From Lepisosteus oculatus (lineage: Eukaryota > Chordata > Actinopteri > Semionotiformes > Lepisosteidae): a stretch of DNA of 64,000 bases. Below the pieces are notes generated by a model. The model saw only the letters and a list, made by a program, of their open reading frames with translations, searched no databases and was not told the DNA's origin. Shown here in pieces: positions 24,621 to 36,599 of this stretch (position 1 is the first letter of the stretch; each line of letters starts with the position of its first letter). The DNA is taken from positions 72,353,722 to 72,417,721 of the forward strand of contig NC_090696.1 of NCBI RefSeq assembly GCF_040954835.1, given 5' to 3'. Made by a program: the position numbers and the translations under genes.

Positions 24621-27210
24621 CCTGGCTATCATAATTCTGCTAGTATACTAAGATGTATTAGAACTGATGCTATTCCATATATTGTTTTATTTGATAAAAT
24701 AGAGTAAGTCAGCATTTGTAGCCCAACTCTCTAAAAGACTGCAGATACCAGAAAGTACTGTTGAGAAAAAAACAGAAAAAAAACAGCAAGGTTCGAAACA
24801 AAAGGAGGGGAATTACATTTTAATTTAAATTAATAAATTCACCTGTCATAAATACAAAGTGAAGTCTTACATATATAATATATATAAATAAATGATTTAG
24901 CATTGCTTAAGGTAAGAACTGCTGGGAGAGAGCAAAAGGTTAGCATACAGTACCTTCCACGAGGTTTGAGCAGAAAACTGCGGTGGTTTAAAACTTCAAG
25001 AAAACCTCTACCTATTTATATGCTTCAAGTTCAAGGCAAAAAAAAAACAATCTACACACTGCAAGATCTGGGGAGCAGCCAGTTGGATATTTTTATGCAG
25101 AAGCAGTCTTCACTGCACTCTATCTATTCATTATGTTCTATGCAAAGTAATGCGCTGTTCATAATTATGTATCATGATACTTTTATAAATCTGTCTTACT
25201 GACTTCCTTTATTATCATCATTATTATTTTGCAAATACAGCCAAAAGGTTTATTTCACACCTCAGTAATTGTGAATGCAGAGTTAAAACTGTTGATGCAG
25301 ATGCAGACAACATACAATTGAGTAAAGACATCAAGAATCTGGGAAATGAATCATCTGTGATTATTATTTCAACTGCTACTCTCTTACAAAAATACGGACA
25401 TGACTGTAATAAATACCATGGCTTCATGGCAGTAATTTGGATACTCTCATTAATTGTTAAAGTATACTATTAAAGTTAAAGTTTTCCTTCAGTGCATAGT
25501 ATTTGTACCTCAGATGCGTGGTACAGTTGTATTTCACAGTTGGTACAGTTGTATTTTTTCTGGTTCTACATAAAGGTATGCTCCTAGTACTACAGTCCTT
25601 GTAATCACAAAATGTTATGTTATGTTTGCAAATTATTGTAAATACATTTTTTGTCTTGTAAAGATTGCTGCACTGTTTGCTACTTTTTTTTACCATACGA
25701 AGGAACATGAGCCATTAAGTGTTCTGCTTGCATCCTTTGACAAAAAGTAATAATCACTTCTGTGACTGTTAACTTTTATATTGTGCTTGTTTTCCATATT
25801 TATATTAAAATCTCCTTTATTAATATATTCACACCCACTGGGTTATCGCAGTATAACTGCAGCATTATGTTCAATTAAACAAACTTACGGTATGTATGTA
25901 AATCCCTCTCCATATCTTTTAAGATGAGGTCACAAAATTAACTTATGATTCTTATTAGAATGTAAGATTTTTGTCTTTAGTTGTAAATACCTTTTACGGA
26001 TATAGTTTTATACCTTTTTTGTCCATGTAAGAATAAAATTTACAGAATAAATGGACAACTTCATGCAAAGGATTTGGAAGATAAAGGTGTACATTTTGGG
26101 TATATAAGTAAAAGTTAACATACAAGTCTTCTTTAGAATTGCTGCTCCTCTGATCTGTTATTATAGTGGAAAATTGATATTGAAGATGGCAAGTTCAGAG
26201 AAATGATCGCTTGTGATACTAGAACTGTAATGTTAGCAGGACAATAAGAAAAATGATGAGCTGGTTGAACTCGATTTAGGTGAAAGCAGAACAGCATACT
26301 TTCAACTCTTTATTTTACATTTTCTCATTTGGCAGAATATAATGCTGCAAATGGTTATGTCTCTACTGAGGCAGCTATTTTGTAAACGCAAGCATTTTAT
26401 AAATTGCAACAATGCAATTTAAATGTGTTTTTTTTCCTGGATGGATCATTTTATCGTGATCAAATTGGGTGGTATTAGACTGAAGGTGATTTCCTTATCA
26501 CAGTACTTAAGTACACATCTTTTATGGTCTTAATTAAAGTTTCCACCAAGGAAAAAATGCTGAAGTTAAGGGAAAGATGAACTTGATGATAATATAAACT
26601 GACACAGACCCTTCCTTTGTGAGTCAAGAAACAGACTGAGTTCTACCGACTCCCTGTGCAGTTTAAAGATGGAAATGCCCAATACTGGGTTAGTGGAAAC
26701 TATCAGTTTGCACCATTTAGCTGACTTGGCACATTTAGAGTACACCGAGAAGTAGACATGGGTTTGGCATTTTTTAAAATAAACTTTGATTTAAAAAATC
26801 ATAGAACCAGAATGGGAATTCAATGTTTATTGAATTTTAATCTTTTTTAACGGAATTTTTTTAACAGAAAGGAGCTAAAACGAAGGCTGTGTTTTGTGTA
26901 CATAGGAATATACTGAGAGGAAATAAATGAGAATGAAAAGAAAACATTTACAGAATATTTTGATGGTCAGCATTATTTCTGAATTGCTAAGAGGTCAGTA
27001 AAAAACACAACTTAATTTGCTGAGTTCATGTAATGCCACTTGTGAGGATATCATGGTGTACCTTCATTGTGCACATTCTAACTGAAGTACGGTCTATAAT
27101 GCCACCATTTCATCATTCACCTATATAATGTTACTACTGACACCTGGAGAGGAACTATGCATCAGGGTAAATGAACATTGGAAAGCTGCAGTAATAAGTT
27201 GCACATAGTT

Positions 27211-27555
27211 TTATTGTCCATTCAGCAGCCAATTTGCCTCTGTTCTGCTTTGCTGGGACAAGTGATATGGTAGTATTATCGATTGTATGCCTTCTGGAAG
27301 CTCAAACGCCACCGCATAACAAGACAATTGTTGAACACACACCCAAAGCCACGGCAAATGCTTGCAGCAGAATTTGAAACAAGATAGGCAGTGGCAGAAC
27401 ACACCACTCTTGAGTTTCTGCGCTGGCTGGTTCTGCATCTATTGACAACAAGGAGATGGATTTTCACAGTGTTATGTTGTTGAACAGGATCAGTCTGAAA
27501 GAGTGCAGACTGTGGTTTTTCACACCTGCAATTTCCGATGATAAACTGAAACAAA
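27211..27555 (-). other. Unassigned terminal-exon-like open frame, Cys-containing
   Basis: A TTTGTTTCAG acceptor precedes 27549. An open frame then runs to a stop at 27276, and AATAAA lies on the minus strand at 27215-27210. The frame encodes several Cys residues (for example GNCRCEK and CRGFGCVFNNC). This looks like a 3' terminal exon, but no upstream exon is evident and the composition is unlike SCPP proteins. It may be part of a decayed repeat. Confidence 0.25.
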
Positions 27556-28192
27556 CAAAGATTTTGTCAAATGAACCTTCAGGAAATCATATAACATATT
27601 TCATTCACAGAATGCTCTTTTAGGTGCACAAGAGTGTTATACACAATACAGTTTTTTTGCTGTGTGGGTCACATGGTGCATTTGCGTTTAGACTATAGTC
27701 TACAGCTATAGTATTTAAATAATACATGGTGTACTGTATCTGCCAATAGATCAAACGCAAGTCTGTATGCAGTGTGATGATAAGAATTGGGATTGAGAAT
27801 GATGGTGCACAAGGTCTGCAAAAATGTTCCTCTATTTAATATGCAATGCTTAGATGCCATCTCTGACAATGATGGATGGGCTTTTTCTTGGTAAGGACAG
27901 GCATTATCTCATTGGATATATGACGGATTGTGTGGATGTTGATCTTACTGTAACAGCTGTTGGAACATGTTGAAAGGACAAACTTTTCAAAGTCTCAAAA
28001 TCTATGCACATCCTTCAGTGTTTGACTTGATACATGTCAGTGCTAGTGTCCTTTTGCAGCTAACCATTGTTTCCACTGACCATTATTGAAGGTCCATCAT
28101 TCTCTCCAGGTCCTGGTAATAACATTTTATGGCCCCTGGCTTGTTTCTGTCTTGATAGGTTTTTTTCTCATTTCTAATTTGCCAGCAACTAC

Positions 28193-29071
28193 TGTATATC
28201 ACTCTGCAACTCACAACTGGCAACCCACTGAAGCAAAGCAGGTGTGGGCCTTGTCAGGACCTGGATGGGAGACCTCCTGGGAAAAACTAAGGTAACCGCT
28301 GGAAGAGGTGTTAGTGGGGCCAGTAGGGGGAGGTTACCCTGTGTTCTGTGTGGGTCCTGTCACGGATGTCCAAAGGGACTACCCGTGGGCAGCAGGAGAG
28401 CGGAAAAAGACCCATATGTGTAGCGGCGAGACTGGAAAAAGGCCCGGGCTCATAGTGCAAAGAGTTCAGGAATGCCGTATACAAACCTATGCCCTCAGGT
28501 AGCGGACGTGGGGCGACCTGGTGCTAGGTGGGTCTCAGGACATCCGAACGTCAATGCTGAACCAGGACAGAGTGCAAGACCCGGAAATATATAGGCCAAG
28601 GGAAAGAGAGGGACCGGAAGGACAGCAGGCAGGAAACTAGGGACAGGACAGAGAAGGAGCGCCCTCTGGCTGCAGAGGGCGTGACAGGTCCTAATGCCCC
28701 AGTACAGTGATGGGGACACTATACTGTACAAATACACTGTCCTTTCATAAAACTGAGGGTCCAGACTCTCTGTGAGCATTCAAAATCCCAGGGCATTTCT
28801 TGAAAAGAGTAGGGGTGTTACCCGAGAGTCCTGGCCAAATGTCCCTCTGGCTCTTACCAATCATGGCTTCCAAATAATCCTCATCTATCAAATGGCTTCG
28901 TTGCTCTACTCTCCTATGCACTGATAGCTGATGTGTGATGAGCTGACTGACGCACTCTGGCTGCTGTCGCATCATCCAGGTGGGGCTGCACACTGGTGGT
29001 GGTGGAGGGGATCCCCAGTCCCTGTAAAGCGCTTTGAGTGGAGTGTCCAGGAAAGCGTTATGTAAGTGTAA
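28193..29071 (+). mobile_element. 5S rRNA-headed SINE (SINE3 type), split by an insertion
   Basis: The head (about 28225-28285) carries GAAGCAAAGCAGGTGTGGGC and then GGATGGGAGACCTCCTGGGA, the 5S rRNA internal-promoter region as found in 5S-derived SINEs. The body and tail continue after an insertion, ending near 29010-29071 with TGTAAAGCGCTTTGAGTGGA and a TATGTAAGTGTAAG-type tail. The two halves join as one element when 28358-28686 plus one copy of the target duplication are removed. Confidence 0.8.
28358..28686. mobile_element. LTR-like insertion inside the SINE, GGTCC target duplication
   Basis: A 329-bp element begins TGTCACG and ends CGTGACA, flanked by direct copies of GGTCC (28353-28357 and 28687-28691). 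TG...CA ends with a 5-bp duplication fit a solo LTR. The 7-bp inverted ends would also fit a small DNA element. It contains no coding sequence. A palindrome near its right end (GCCCTCTGGCTGCAGAGGGC) is notable. Confidence 0.7.
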
Positions 29072-30063
29072 GGAATTTTCAATTTCAGGTGAATCTTCTT
29101 GTGAGCCTGAAATAAATGTCTCCCGAGCCAGCAGCCACTAAAGTGTATCCTCTTTAAATAAGAAAACCATGCTTTAAAAATGATTTTTGGGGTGACCCGG
29201 TAGGGCAGTGGTTAGCATTTCCAACTGAATTGGAAGAAATGGTTAAAATTCACATGGGTGGTAACATTGCTGTCTCTCTTAAAACGTGATTTTCTTTGGG
29301 AAACTATGGATGAGAACTAAACCAAACGGTACACATGATCTTCCCTGTGGGAGATGTTGTTCAGTGTCCAGTGGCGGGTTGATGTTCTGGGCGTGGCTGT
29401 AACAGCCATTTATTGGATACTTTGGGTTTAGGTCATGATGTATCTTTTTATGGTGTCCGTACTCTTGCTATTGTGACCAGCAATACTGGGTTTTAAACCT
29501 TCCAGGCTGGACTGTTCACTGATGCAAATACCAATTTGCATCAGGCTGTCTGAATTGAAACATCATCAGCAATTGCCTTTAGTGATCAACAGAGGCATAT
29601 GCCTGGTGTGAGTAATCTCTTATGATAATGCATTCAGCAGCCTTCTTTTCCTTAATTTAACAAGCTGGGTACCCAAACTATTGAATAATTATTGTGTATA
29701 TTTTTGGGTTCAACAATATTTAATTGTACACAACATTCAGTATGTCCATATACTGTACCATATTTAAGTAGGTTTTAGCTGTGCTGGATGAAAGGCCTGC
29801 TAAATGTTATTAAATTAACATGAGCAGTCTACATGTTTGTCTTCCATTAGGGTGCAAATGATACGAATAGGTATGGAATGTTTGTCATTCATAACTTGGG
29901 AATAATTGGTTTAAAGGAAACTTGTTGTTGCTGAAATACAAAGCATGCTTCTGATTAAATATGATTTGATGCAATTTTTCATTCTGGTCATTGAACTCAG
30001 TGACTTATGCATTTAATTCACAAAAATACTACTGAAAATAGAGAAGTATTGCATTATATATAT

Positions 30064-30069
30064 TTTATT
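30064..30069 (-). terminator. Poly(A) signal of gene D
   Basis: AATAAA on the minus strand, about 165 bp beyond the inferred stop codon of gene D. Transcript end expected near 30050. Confidence 0.45.
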
Positions 30070-30232
30070 AAAGACATAATAAAAAGTACATGAAATACCT
30101 AAGCACACAATTATCAGACCATTTTCTCTCCACATAGCAACTCCATTTAGGATGAACTACTTTTTAGGATGTCATTATTCTGTAAAAACAATTATGGAAA
30201 TTACAGGAAAAAATGAAGTGCGAAGTTTTTGT

Positions 30233-33200
30233 TTAAACCGATGTTCGCAGAAAAGGCAGGTGCCTCAGCTTTGCCGATGTAGAGGGGGTTGTCACACTGT
30301 TCATACTTCTGCTTCCCTGGGTGAAAAAAACAAAACTGTTTATAAATCCCACAAAACAGAATTATAGCTGTGGTGTGTTCTGTTAAGTATGTGCCGGACT
30401 GCATACATCTCAGAGAAGCCTTTAAATACGTCTTATATATTAACAGAATATGACTTTGAGGTGCAGATGAAGTAGTTTTTACTTCTGTAACAGTGTGGGA
30501 GTGGGTGGCTCCGCGGCAGGCACCGGTAAAACGTCAACACCCCTAACTGAGGGACGGAAGCACCGGTGTGAGATTAGCAGGGACCACAAATAACACAAAA
30601 AATGGAACAAAAAGGCAAAAAGAAAGGTGAACTGCTGTGCATCCCGACCTCCAGCCTGGGCTTACCCTGTTGAACGGGGTCCAGCCGGGTAGAGCAGGGC
30701 GCGTCAGGCAAAAACAAAACTTGGGACAGGCAAAAATTAAAAGAAAACCTTACATGGGTGCAATCCCCTGCGGGACTGTTGTAAATAACTCCCCCTTTTG
30801 GGGGTGTCCCTGCACGTCCCTTCGTGGGGTATCCAGTGTGCCCTGTATAGGACCTGCACAGCTGTGGCTGGGATAGCTGTGATTACAAAGGTGAGGCGTC
30901 ACCCTTCCTCCAGGGCTCCGCCCCCATACTGGGCACGCCCCCACGTGACGCCACACTTCACTCAAAGGAACTCCTGTTCCAATGGCTACCAGAGAACCAA
31001 AAATTGTCTTGTCTTAGCTTATCAAATCCAGCACGTTTATAACACGTTAACATCCATAATGGTTGCATCTATGGATGTGCAAATGAAGTTGGTCCCCAAT
31101 ATATTCTTGTAGACTTGGGATGACAGCTCTAGATCAATGTTATCATTTATTAGTGTTATTGTCATAATAATATAATAATTACCTTTTTGAATTCTGTGAA
31201 ACAGACACAATTGTAAATGCATCATTAGCAAGAATGCTTACCTTATGATTCTTTTCATATGGTCTATTAATATCCCATATAAAATGGGTACATCTGCAAG
31301 AGAGAAATATAAAATATGTATAAGCCTGGAGAATTATGGAAAACATGTAGAGTCAAAAATAGTCAGATATTTTCTGTTCTTACAGGTTGCTGTGCTTGTG
31401 GTGGGTAGCCAAATGGATAAAGCTGCAAAAACAGGGAATGGATATTATTGAATAATATATACACCGTATACACTGTTTATATAAAATAGTGTTGACTGGT
31501 ATGACAAGTTACAGTTGTATATTGGTGCAAAACCATTTAAAAATAAAAACTGCTGGTATTTTAGAGAATTTACCTTTTGTGGAACTTTATATAGTTTCAG
31601 ATAGTACCCAAAATACTGTATATCTCCAGTAATGGACAACAACCTGTCAGCTGAAGGCAGTTTTACAAACAAATAAACCTCTTCTTTTGCGTAATTCTAA
31701 ATATGTTGTTCCTGCTGTCTTCAGTTATTCATGTGAAATAATAACTGAAAAGTTTAGATTATATCTAGCAACCCATTGGCCCTTGAAGGTATTGCTCTGA
31801 CTTTGTCTCATTGCATGATTATCAGTTGGTTGGTGAAGGTTCTGTTGTAACATTGATGAAGATACTTCCTCTTAACTGCTACAGTAAAATACCCAGCTAC
31901 ATAGAATGGCATGTATTTAAGTAGCTTTGGATAAAAAGCCCAAATTAATATTTAACAAATTCTTGGCAACACTATCCTAGCACTAATTCTAACCCCTGAA
32001 ACCAACCATTATACTTTAGTTCACAATAGTTCATAGCTGATGAAAAACAGCATGCAGAGTCTTGTTTTAAAAAAATCTATTTATCTCTTAAAACCACTAC
32101 TTTTTATCCTTCAGGCTAAGAATCAATAGGAAAAAAATTCTTACAATTTCAAGACTCATTCTCCCTGGGTACTGAGGCATCATGGGGTTAGAGAATCCAA
32201 CAGAAGGCAACATCTACAAAACAAAATAAATAGAGTGTGTGTTAAAGCTACTGTATGAATTTATTGCATTCAGCTCTACTGTGCTACTGTTTGTAAAACC
32301 TCATTAAGTAAAAATGTACATTCCTACCTGCTGGGGATATCCCATAGGCATCACCTGAAAGTTGAAAAAACAAAGAGAATCAAAAAGTATTAGAACTGAG
32401 GAGTGCTAGGAATGTAGTCACTAAAGCTAACACAAAGCCATTGCTATCTGCCTGCCTATCATGGAAAGGAAAATGAATTAACATGCTCTCGGATACCAAT
32501 TCCCTCAGCTTTGTGAAAAGCTCATTTCAAAGACCTGTAGTTCATTGAACTTTGTTCCCATTCTTCAACTTGATTGCCACCTCTTAAAACATAACAAACC
32601 TGAAAGATGTTCATTTTAAGATATCTGTCTATATATTATATAATCTTAAAAGACTTTGCCCCCTTACGTTCTTTTTCATAACTGCTTAAAGAAAGAGGTC
32701 TACTAAAAGAATATTTTTTTATTGGGATTAATGACCCAATATCAAGGAGAAGTCATGGCACTGTCATATCAAGAACCCATGGATGCCAGCACAGGCCAGT
32801 CTGTATATACTCCTTAACATTATAATGGTTGGCCAGATCCAACTAAGAAGAAAACGTGCTCTGTCTCTCCACTGCTGCTGGATGGCTAATGAGTTTGTTG
32901 TACAATTCTCCAACCGATTCTTTGTTTTTATGATGACAGCTAGTAGAAAAACATTAGTACTGTGCCACTCTAAAGATTTGTCTATCGCCTGTGTTCTGTC
33001 CCATGTATCACACTCCCAAATACATCATGTTGCTATTGAAAAGACTCACAAATGGTAACACATTATTATTTTTGCTTAATCTACAGTATACAAAACAAAT
33101 GGTAGTGTGCTGTGACCTAAATAGACACTTCATAAATATTCAGCTTTATTTTCGATGAGAAATTGACAAACACGTACTTGACAATACCTGGATTTCTAAG

Positions 33201-35381
33201 GACCTTCTATGGGCCCTCTATACTAGACAGAGTTTTGAAGAAATCTGATCACTCACTACATCTACATCAAGGTTAGCGGCAGCTCCTTGTCCTTGTGTCG
33301 GAGATGAAGGTGCAAAGGGTGCTGGATGCTGAGGGTGAGAAGGAAAAATCAGTGAACTTACAGCTGCAGAGTTTGGACTCAATCTAACTAATATGAAAAA
33401 TATGACAGATATTTAAAATCATGGACTGTAGTGAAGCAGAACTCGTGTACTGTTTTGAACTCTTTAAGATGTGCACGAGATGACATTTCTTAATGTTGTG
33501 GTCACATATTTAGCCATTTTGCTTCTGTCTGTTACTGTAGGTAAAACAATCTGGCAGCAAATAATGACTAAACGTGTATTTTAGCTGTGTAGAAAATAAC
33601 TCACCATTTCAAATCCAGAAATTTCATTTATTCAGCTCAGTTAGAAAAGCAGATAAAAGTTCCTTCACCTGTATATTTCCGATCAAAGCACTCCACAAAC
33701 TAATAGGTTTGTTGTACCATTCTCCAACTGATTCTTTGTTTTTCGATGATAGCTAGTATAAAAACATTAGTACTGTGGCATTCTAAGGATTTGTCTGTTA
33801 ATTTCATTCTGTCCCATGTAACACACTCCCAGATACATAATGTTGTTCGTTACAACACTCACAAATAGTAACACATTATTACCTCTTCTTTATCTATACA
33901 AAACAAACTGTAACTGTGTACTGCTGTGACCTAAATATGTACTTTTAAAATCATTTCACAAATATTAATCTGTATTTTCCTATGAGGAATCGACAAACCC
34001 GCTAGCAGGATATCTAAGGACCTTCTACACTATGTGAAGTTTTGATCAGATCACTCACTACATCCATATCAAGGATAACAGGAGCTCCGAGTCCTTGTGT
34101 CCGAGATGAAGGCGGGTAGGGTAGAGGCTGTTGAGGGTGAGAAGGAGAAATGACTGAATTCACTGCTGCACAGTTTGGATTCTTCATATTAGACTAAATA
34201 CCATGAAACACATGAAACACACACTGACAGATATTTAAGATCATGTACTGCAGTGAAGTGAAGATCATGTACTGTACTGTTCTGAACTGTTTAAAACAGT
34301 ATATTTCTTAATGTTGTGGTCGTGTGTTTTGCCAATATTTTTCTGTCTGATGGGTAACAAAATCTGGCAGCAAACAATTATTAAACTTGTCATTTATCTG
34401 TGTAGAAAATATCTTTTCTACAAATAAATCTAGAGGTTGGACTAGAATTTATGAACTCAGCTCAATAAGCAAGGCAGATAATATTTCCTTCACTTGCATA
34501 GTTCCAATCAAAATACTCCACAAACTCTACTGTTGAAGCACATACTGCTCCAATTTTTATTTTAAAATTATAAAACTGATTAAAAACAATTCTTAAGATT
34601 TTTAGTTTTTTTTCTTGGACTCAGATTTGGACATGATTGCCTGTTCTATTTCAGTAATAAGAATTTTATATATAATTTTATACACATTCATTTACTTATT
34701 AGCTTTTTTTGTGCAGGTTTGTGTTTGATTTAAGAATGATGTAATCTCCCTACAACACAAATTCTTACTTGTGTGTAAATACACTGGCTTTAAGTTTCTT
34801 ACCTTTGATCCCACATTGCCAAATGGACTCAACTATAAAACAAAAATTAAAGAAAAGTTTTCACACCGGGCATGAGAAATGATCTTAAACATACAGTACA
34901 CAGTGAAACACAAACCACGGGGCACAGATGTAAACTATGTGTAAGTTCTATTAATATCAGGAAGAGGAGGCTCTTCTTTGCCAAGAGGGTTGTAGCAGTA
35001 AGGGGCAAACTACCTTGTAATGCTGTTAATCCTTTTACAATGGATAATTTAAAATTAAAATTGGGTTACGTTTGCTGTTATATGTGTTCCATTCTTTACT
35101 GTGCATTTTTTTAGAGCTACAGTATGTTGTCCATTTATGTACTTATACTGTATATATAGAGTAATCATCAAGAGTTTCAAATCCCAAAAATAAGATGACA
35201 AAAATCTTATTTATATTATATACATTATACATACTGTAAGTGAAGAAAATGCATGAATCTCTGTTAGGCCCAAAGTTGTTCCTTTGAACCAATTGTTTTG
35301 TATCTTATATTTAAAAGCCATACTTACAGGAAATGCCAGGGTTGTCCCAAGAAGGCACACAAGCACAGCTACAGACTGCAT
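30233..35381 (-). CDS. SCPP gene D, P/Q-rich SCPP with duplicated exon, about 147 aa in 8 coding exons
   Basis: A secreted SCPP protein. Phase-0 coding exons: 35381-35328 (signal peptide MQSVAVLVCLLGTTLAFP), 34832-34803 (LSPFGNVGSK), 34127-34059, 33328-33257, 32354-32328 (VMPMGYPQQ), 32213-32145 (begins MLPSVGFSNP, ends GRMSLEI), 31422-31384 (LYPFGYPPQAQQP) and 30316-30233. Exons 34127-34059 and 33328-33257 are duplicates: both carry PSS.TQG and end LD[MV]DV before GTGAGTG. The MSLEI exon ends in an S-x-E site at the donor, and it and the next exon match exon pairs in B and C. The last exon (GSRSMNSVTTPSTS... ending FLRTSV) is the least certain part: its acceptor CACCCAG keeps phase 0 and opens a frame to TAA, but other genes end in acidic residues. 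Exon 1 ends at 36485. Confidence 0.8.
30486..30955. mobile_element. LTR-like insertion in the last intron of gene D
   Basis: About 470 bp, more GC-rich than its surroundings, beginning TGTAACAG and ending GCCACA, flanked by CTTC repeats (ACTTC if the shared A is counted). TG...CA ends with a 4-5-bp duplication suggest a solo LTR. I found no coding remnant of a retroelement within it. Confidence 0.55.
32886..34526. repeat. Tandem duplication of about 815 bp within gene D
   Basis: Two adjacent copies, about 32886-33704 and 33705-34526. Shared landmarks include AAAACATTAGTACTGTG (32948 and 33763), a CATGTA..CACACTCCCA.ATACAT block (about 33002 and 33817), the two homologous exons, and TCCTTCAC.TG near each right end. 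Copies diverge by scattered substitutions and small indels, so the event is not recent. Confidence 0.85.
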
Positions 35382-36484
35382 GATGTTAGCCTAAGGAGCA
35401 AAAGAGAGAACATTAATTTCTTCTCAGACAAACAGATGTGCCATGAAATCTGCATACTGGAAAAGTGATGAACTTAGCAGACTCCAATAATGATAAAGCA
35501 AAAGAATAAAACATAACAGTATAAAAAGGGACGAAAGATCTTTTATTATGGTGGAATGTGTCTGCTTTGTAGGTTTTGGGTTTTCAGTTCATCTACTTTA
35601 AAGATCTCCATGGCTATGCACCACCTAAGATTTGCAACAGCTAACAGTTGCAAGTCGAATCTAACCTGAGGCCCTATTGCCTGGAGAGAGGAAATGTAAA
35701 GAAACACAACTGGGAATTCAGGAGTTCCAGAGACTGAACTTTGAAATGAGCAGGTAGAAATCCAGTAGTACATTTATGAAAAACGTACTGAAGAACAAAA
35801 TATGGTCAAGAAACATGGACTAAAATTGCAGGTGTTAGAATGTTAGTTGAAATAACGAGAGCAGGCATATACAGTAGTTAGAAAAATATCAGTGTCATGA
35901 ATAGAAGTGCTAAAAAAAATACAATTTCAGATTTTTAAAGCTATGCTTATTTTTCATGCAAAGTCTAATAGGTTGACTTCCAAAAATAAATCCTGTATTG
36001 CAGATTTGATCTAAACTCTACATGCTATGTAACGATAGGTATGTAAATATTGCACTCTTAGAGAAAAATTGGAAGTTTATTTTGTTCTTGAATGTCCGTT
36101 TTTATAAATCTCCCTGCAACTTAATTACAAATACTGTAATTTTGGTTATAGTGGTAATTTATAAATCGACTGACAATTTAGAAAACTTTTGTTAGTTTTC
36201 ACTTCATGCCATAGTGTATATTTTTTTACCAGGTAACTTTATAGAAACTGGAACACCACCTGATCTTAGGATCGCTTGACCACTATGAAATGGTGTTTGG
36301 TACGAGGTACACGTGAAGTGCCTTTCGTTTTGAACTTCTAATGAATGCTGTAAAGTCACATCTCTCATATTTATGGATAATTATACAAATAAAAGAGATC
36401 AATAGATCGGTAAATGAAATGCTAGCAGTTATTAGACCTAACCATTGGGGAATTGAATAATTAAAAAAATGTTAATTACTTTAC

Positions 36485-36599
36485 CTTTCCTAGATGACTG
36501 GTGCTTAGATGTGGCAGAGAGATGTCTTTCCTGTTTCTCTGTTCTCTGCACTCTCCAGCGTCCATATTTAAACCCTGCTTCACTTGGACAGCAACCAAT
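36485..36599 (-). promoter_or_regulatory. Promoter and non-coding exon 1 of SCPP gene D
   Basis: Minus strand: ATTGG (36599-36595), 22 bp, then TTTAAAT (36572-36566). Exon 1 starts near 36540 and ends GGAAAG at 36485 before GTAAAG. The box and the CAGGG just upstream are identical to gene A. Confidence 0.7.

Larger units (their letters stand above)
24700..30000. other. Intergenic interval between gene C and gene D
   Basis: No supported gene. It contains an unassigned terminal-exon-like frame at 27555-27211 and a 5S-headed SINE split by an LTR-like insert (28193-29071), both listed separately. The remainder is AT-rich and unrecognised. Confidence 0.55.

Noticed and set aside
28225-28285. 5S rRNA gene
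   Set aside because: Only the internal-promoter portion resembles 5S, it is diverged, and it is fused to a SINE body and tail.
30201-30404. Alternate frame KQKYEQCDNPLY for the last exon of gene D
   Set aside because: It needs a phase shift or a different acceptor; the CACCCAG acceptor at phase 0 gives the GSRSMNS frame.
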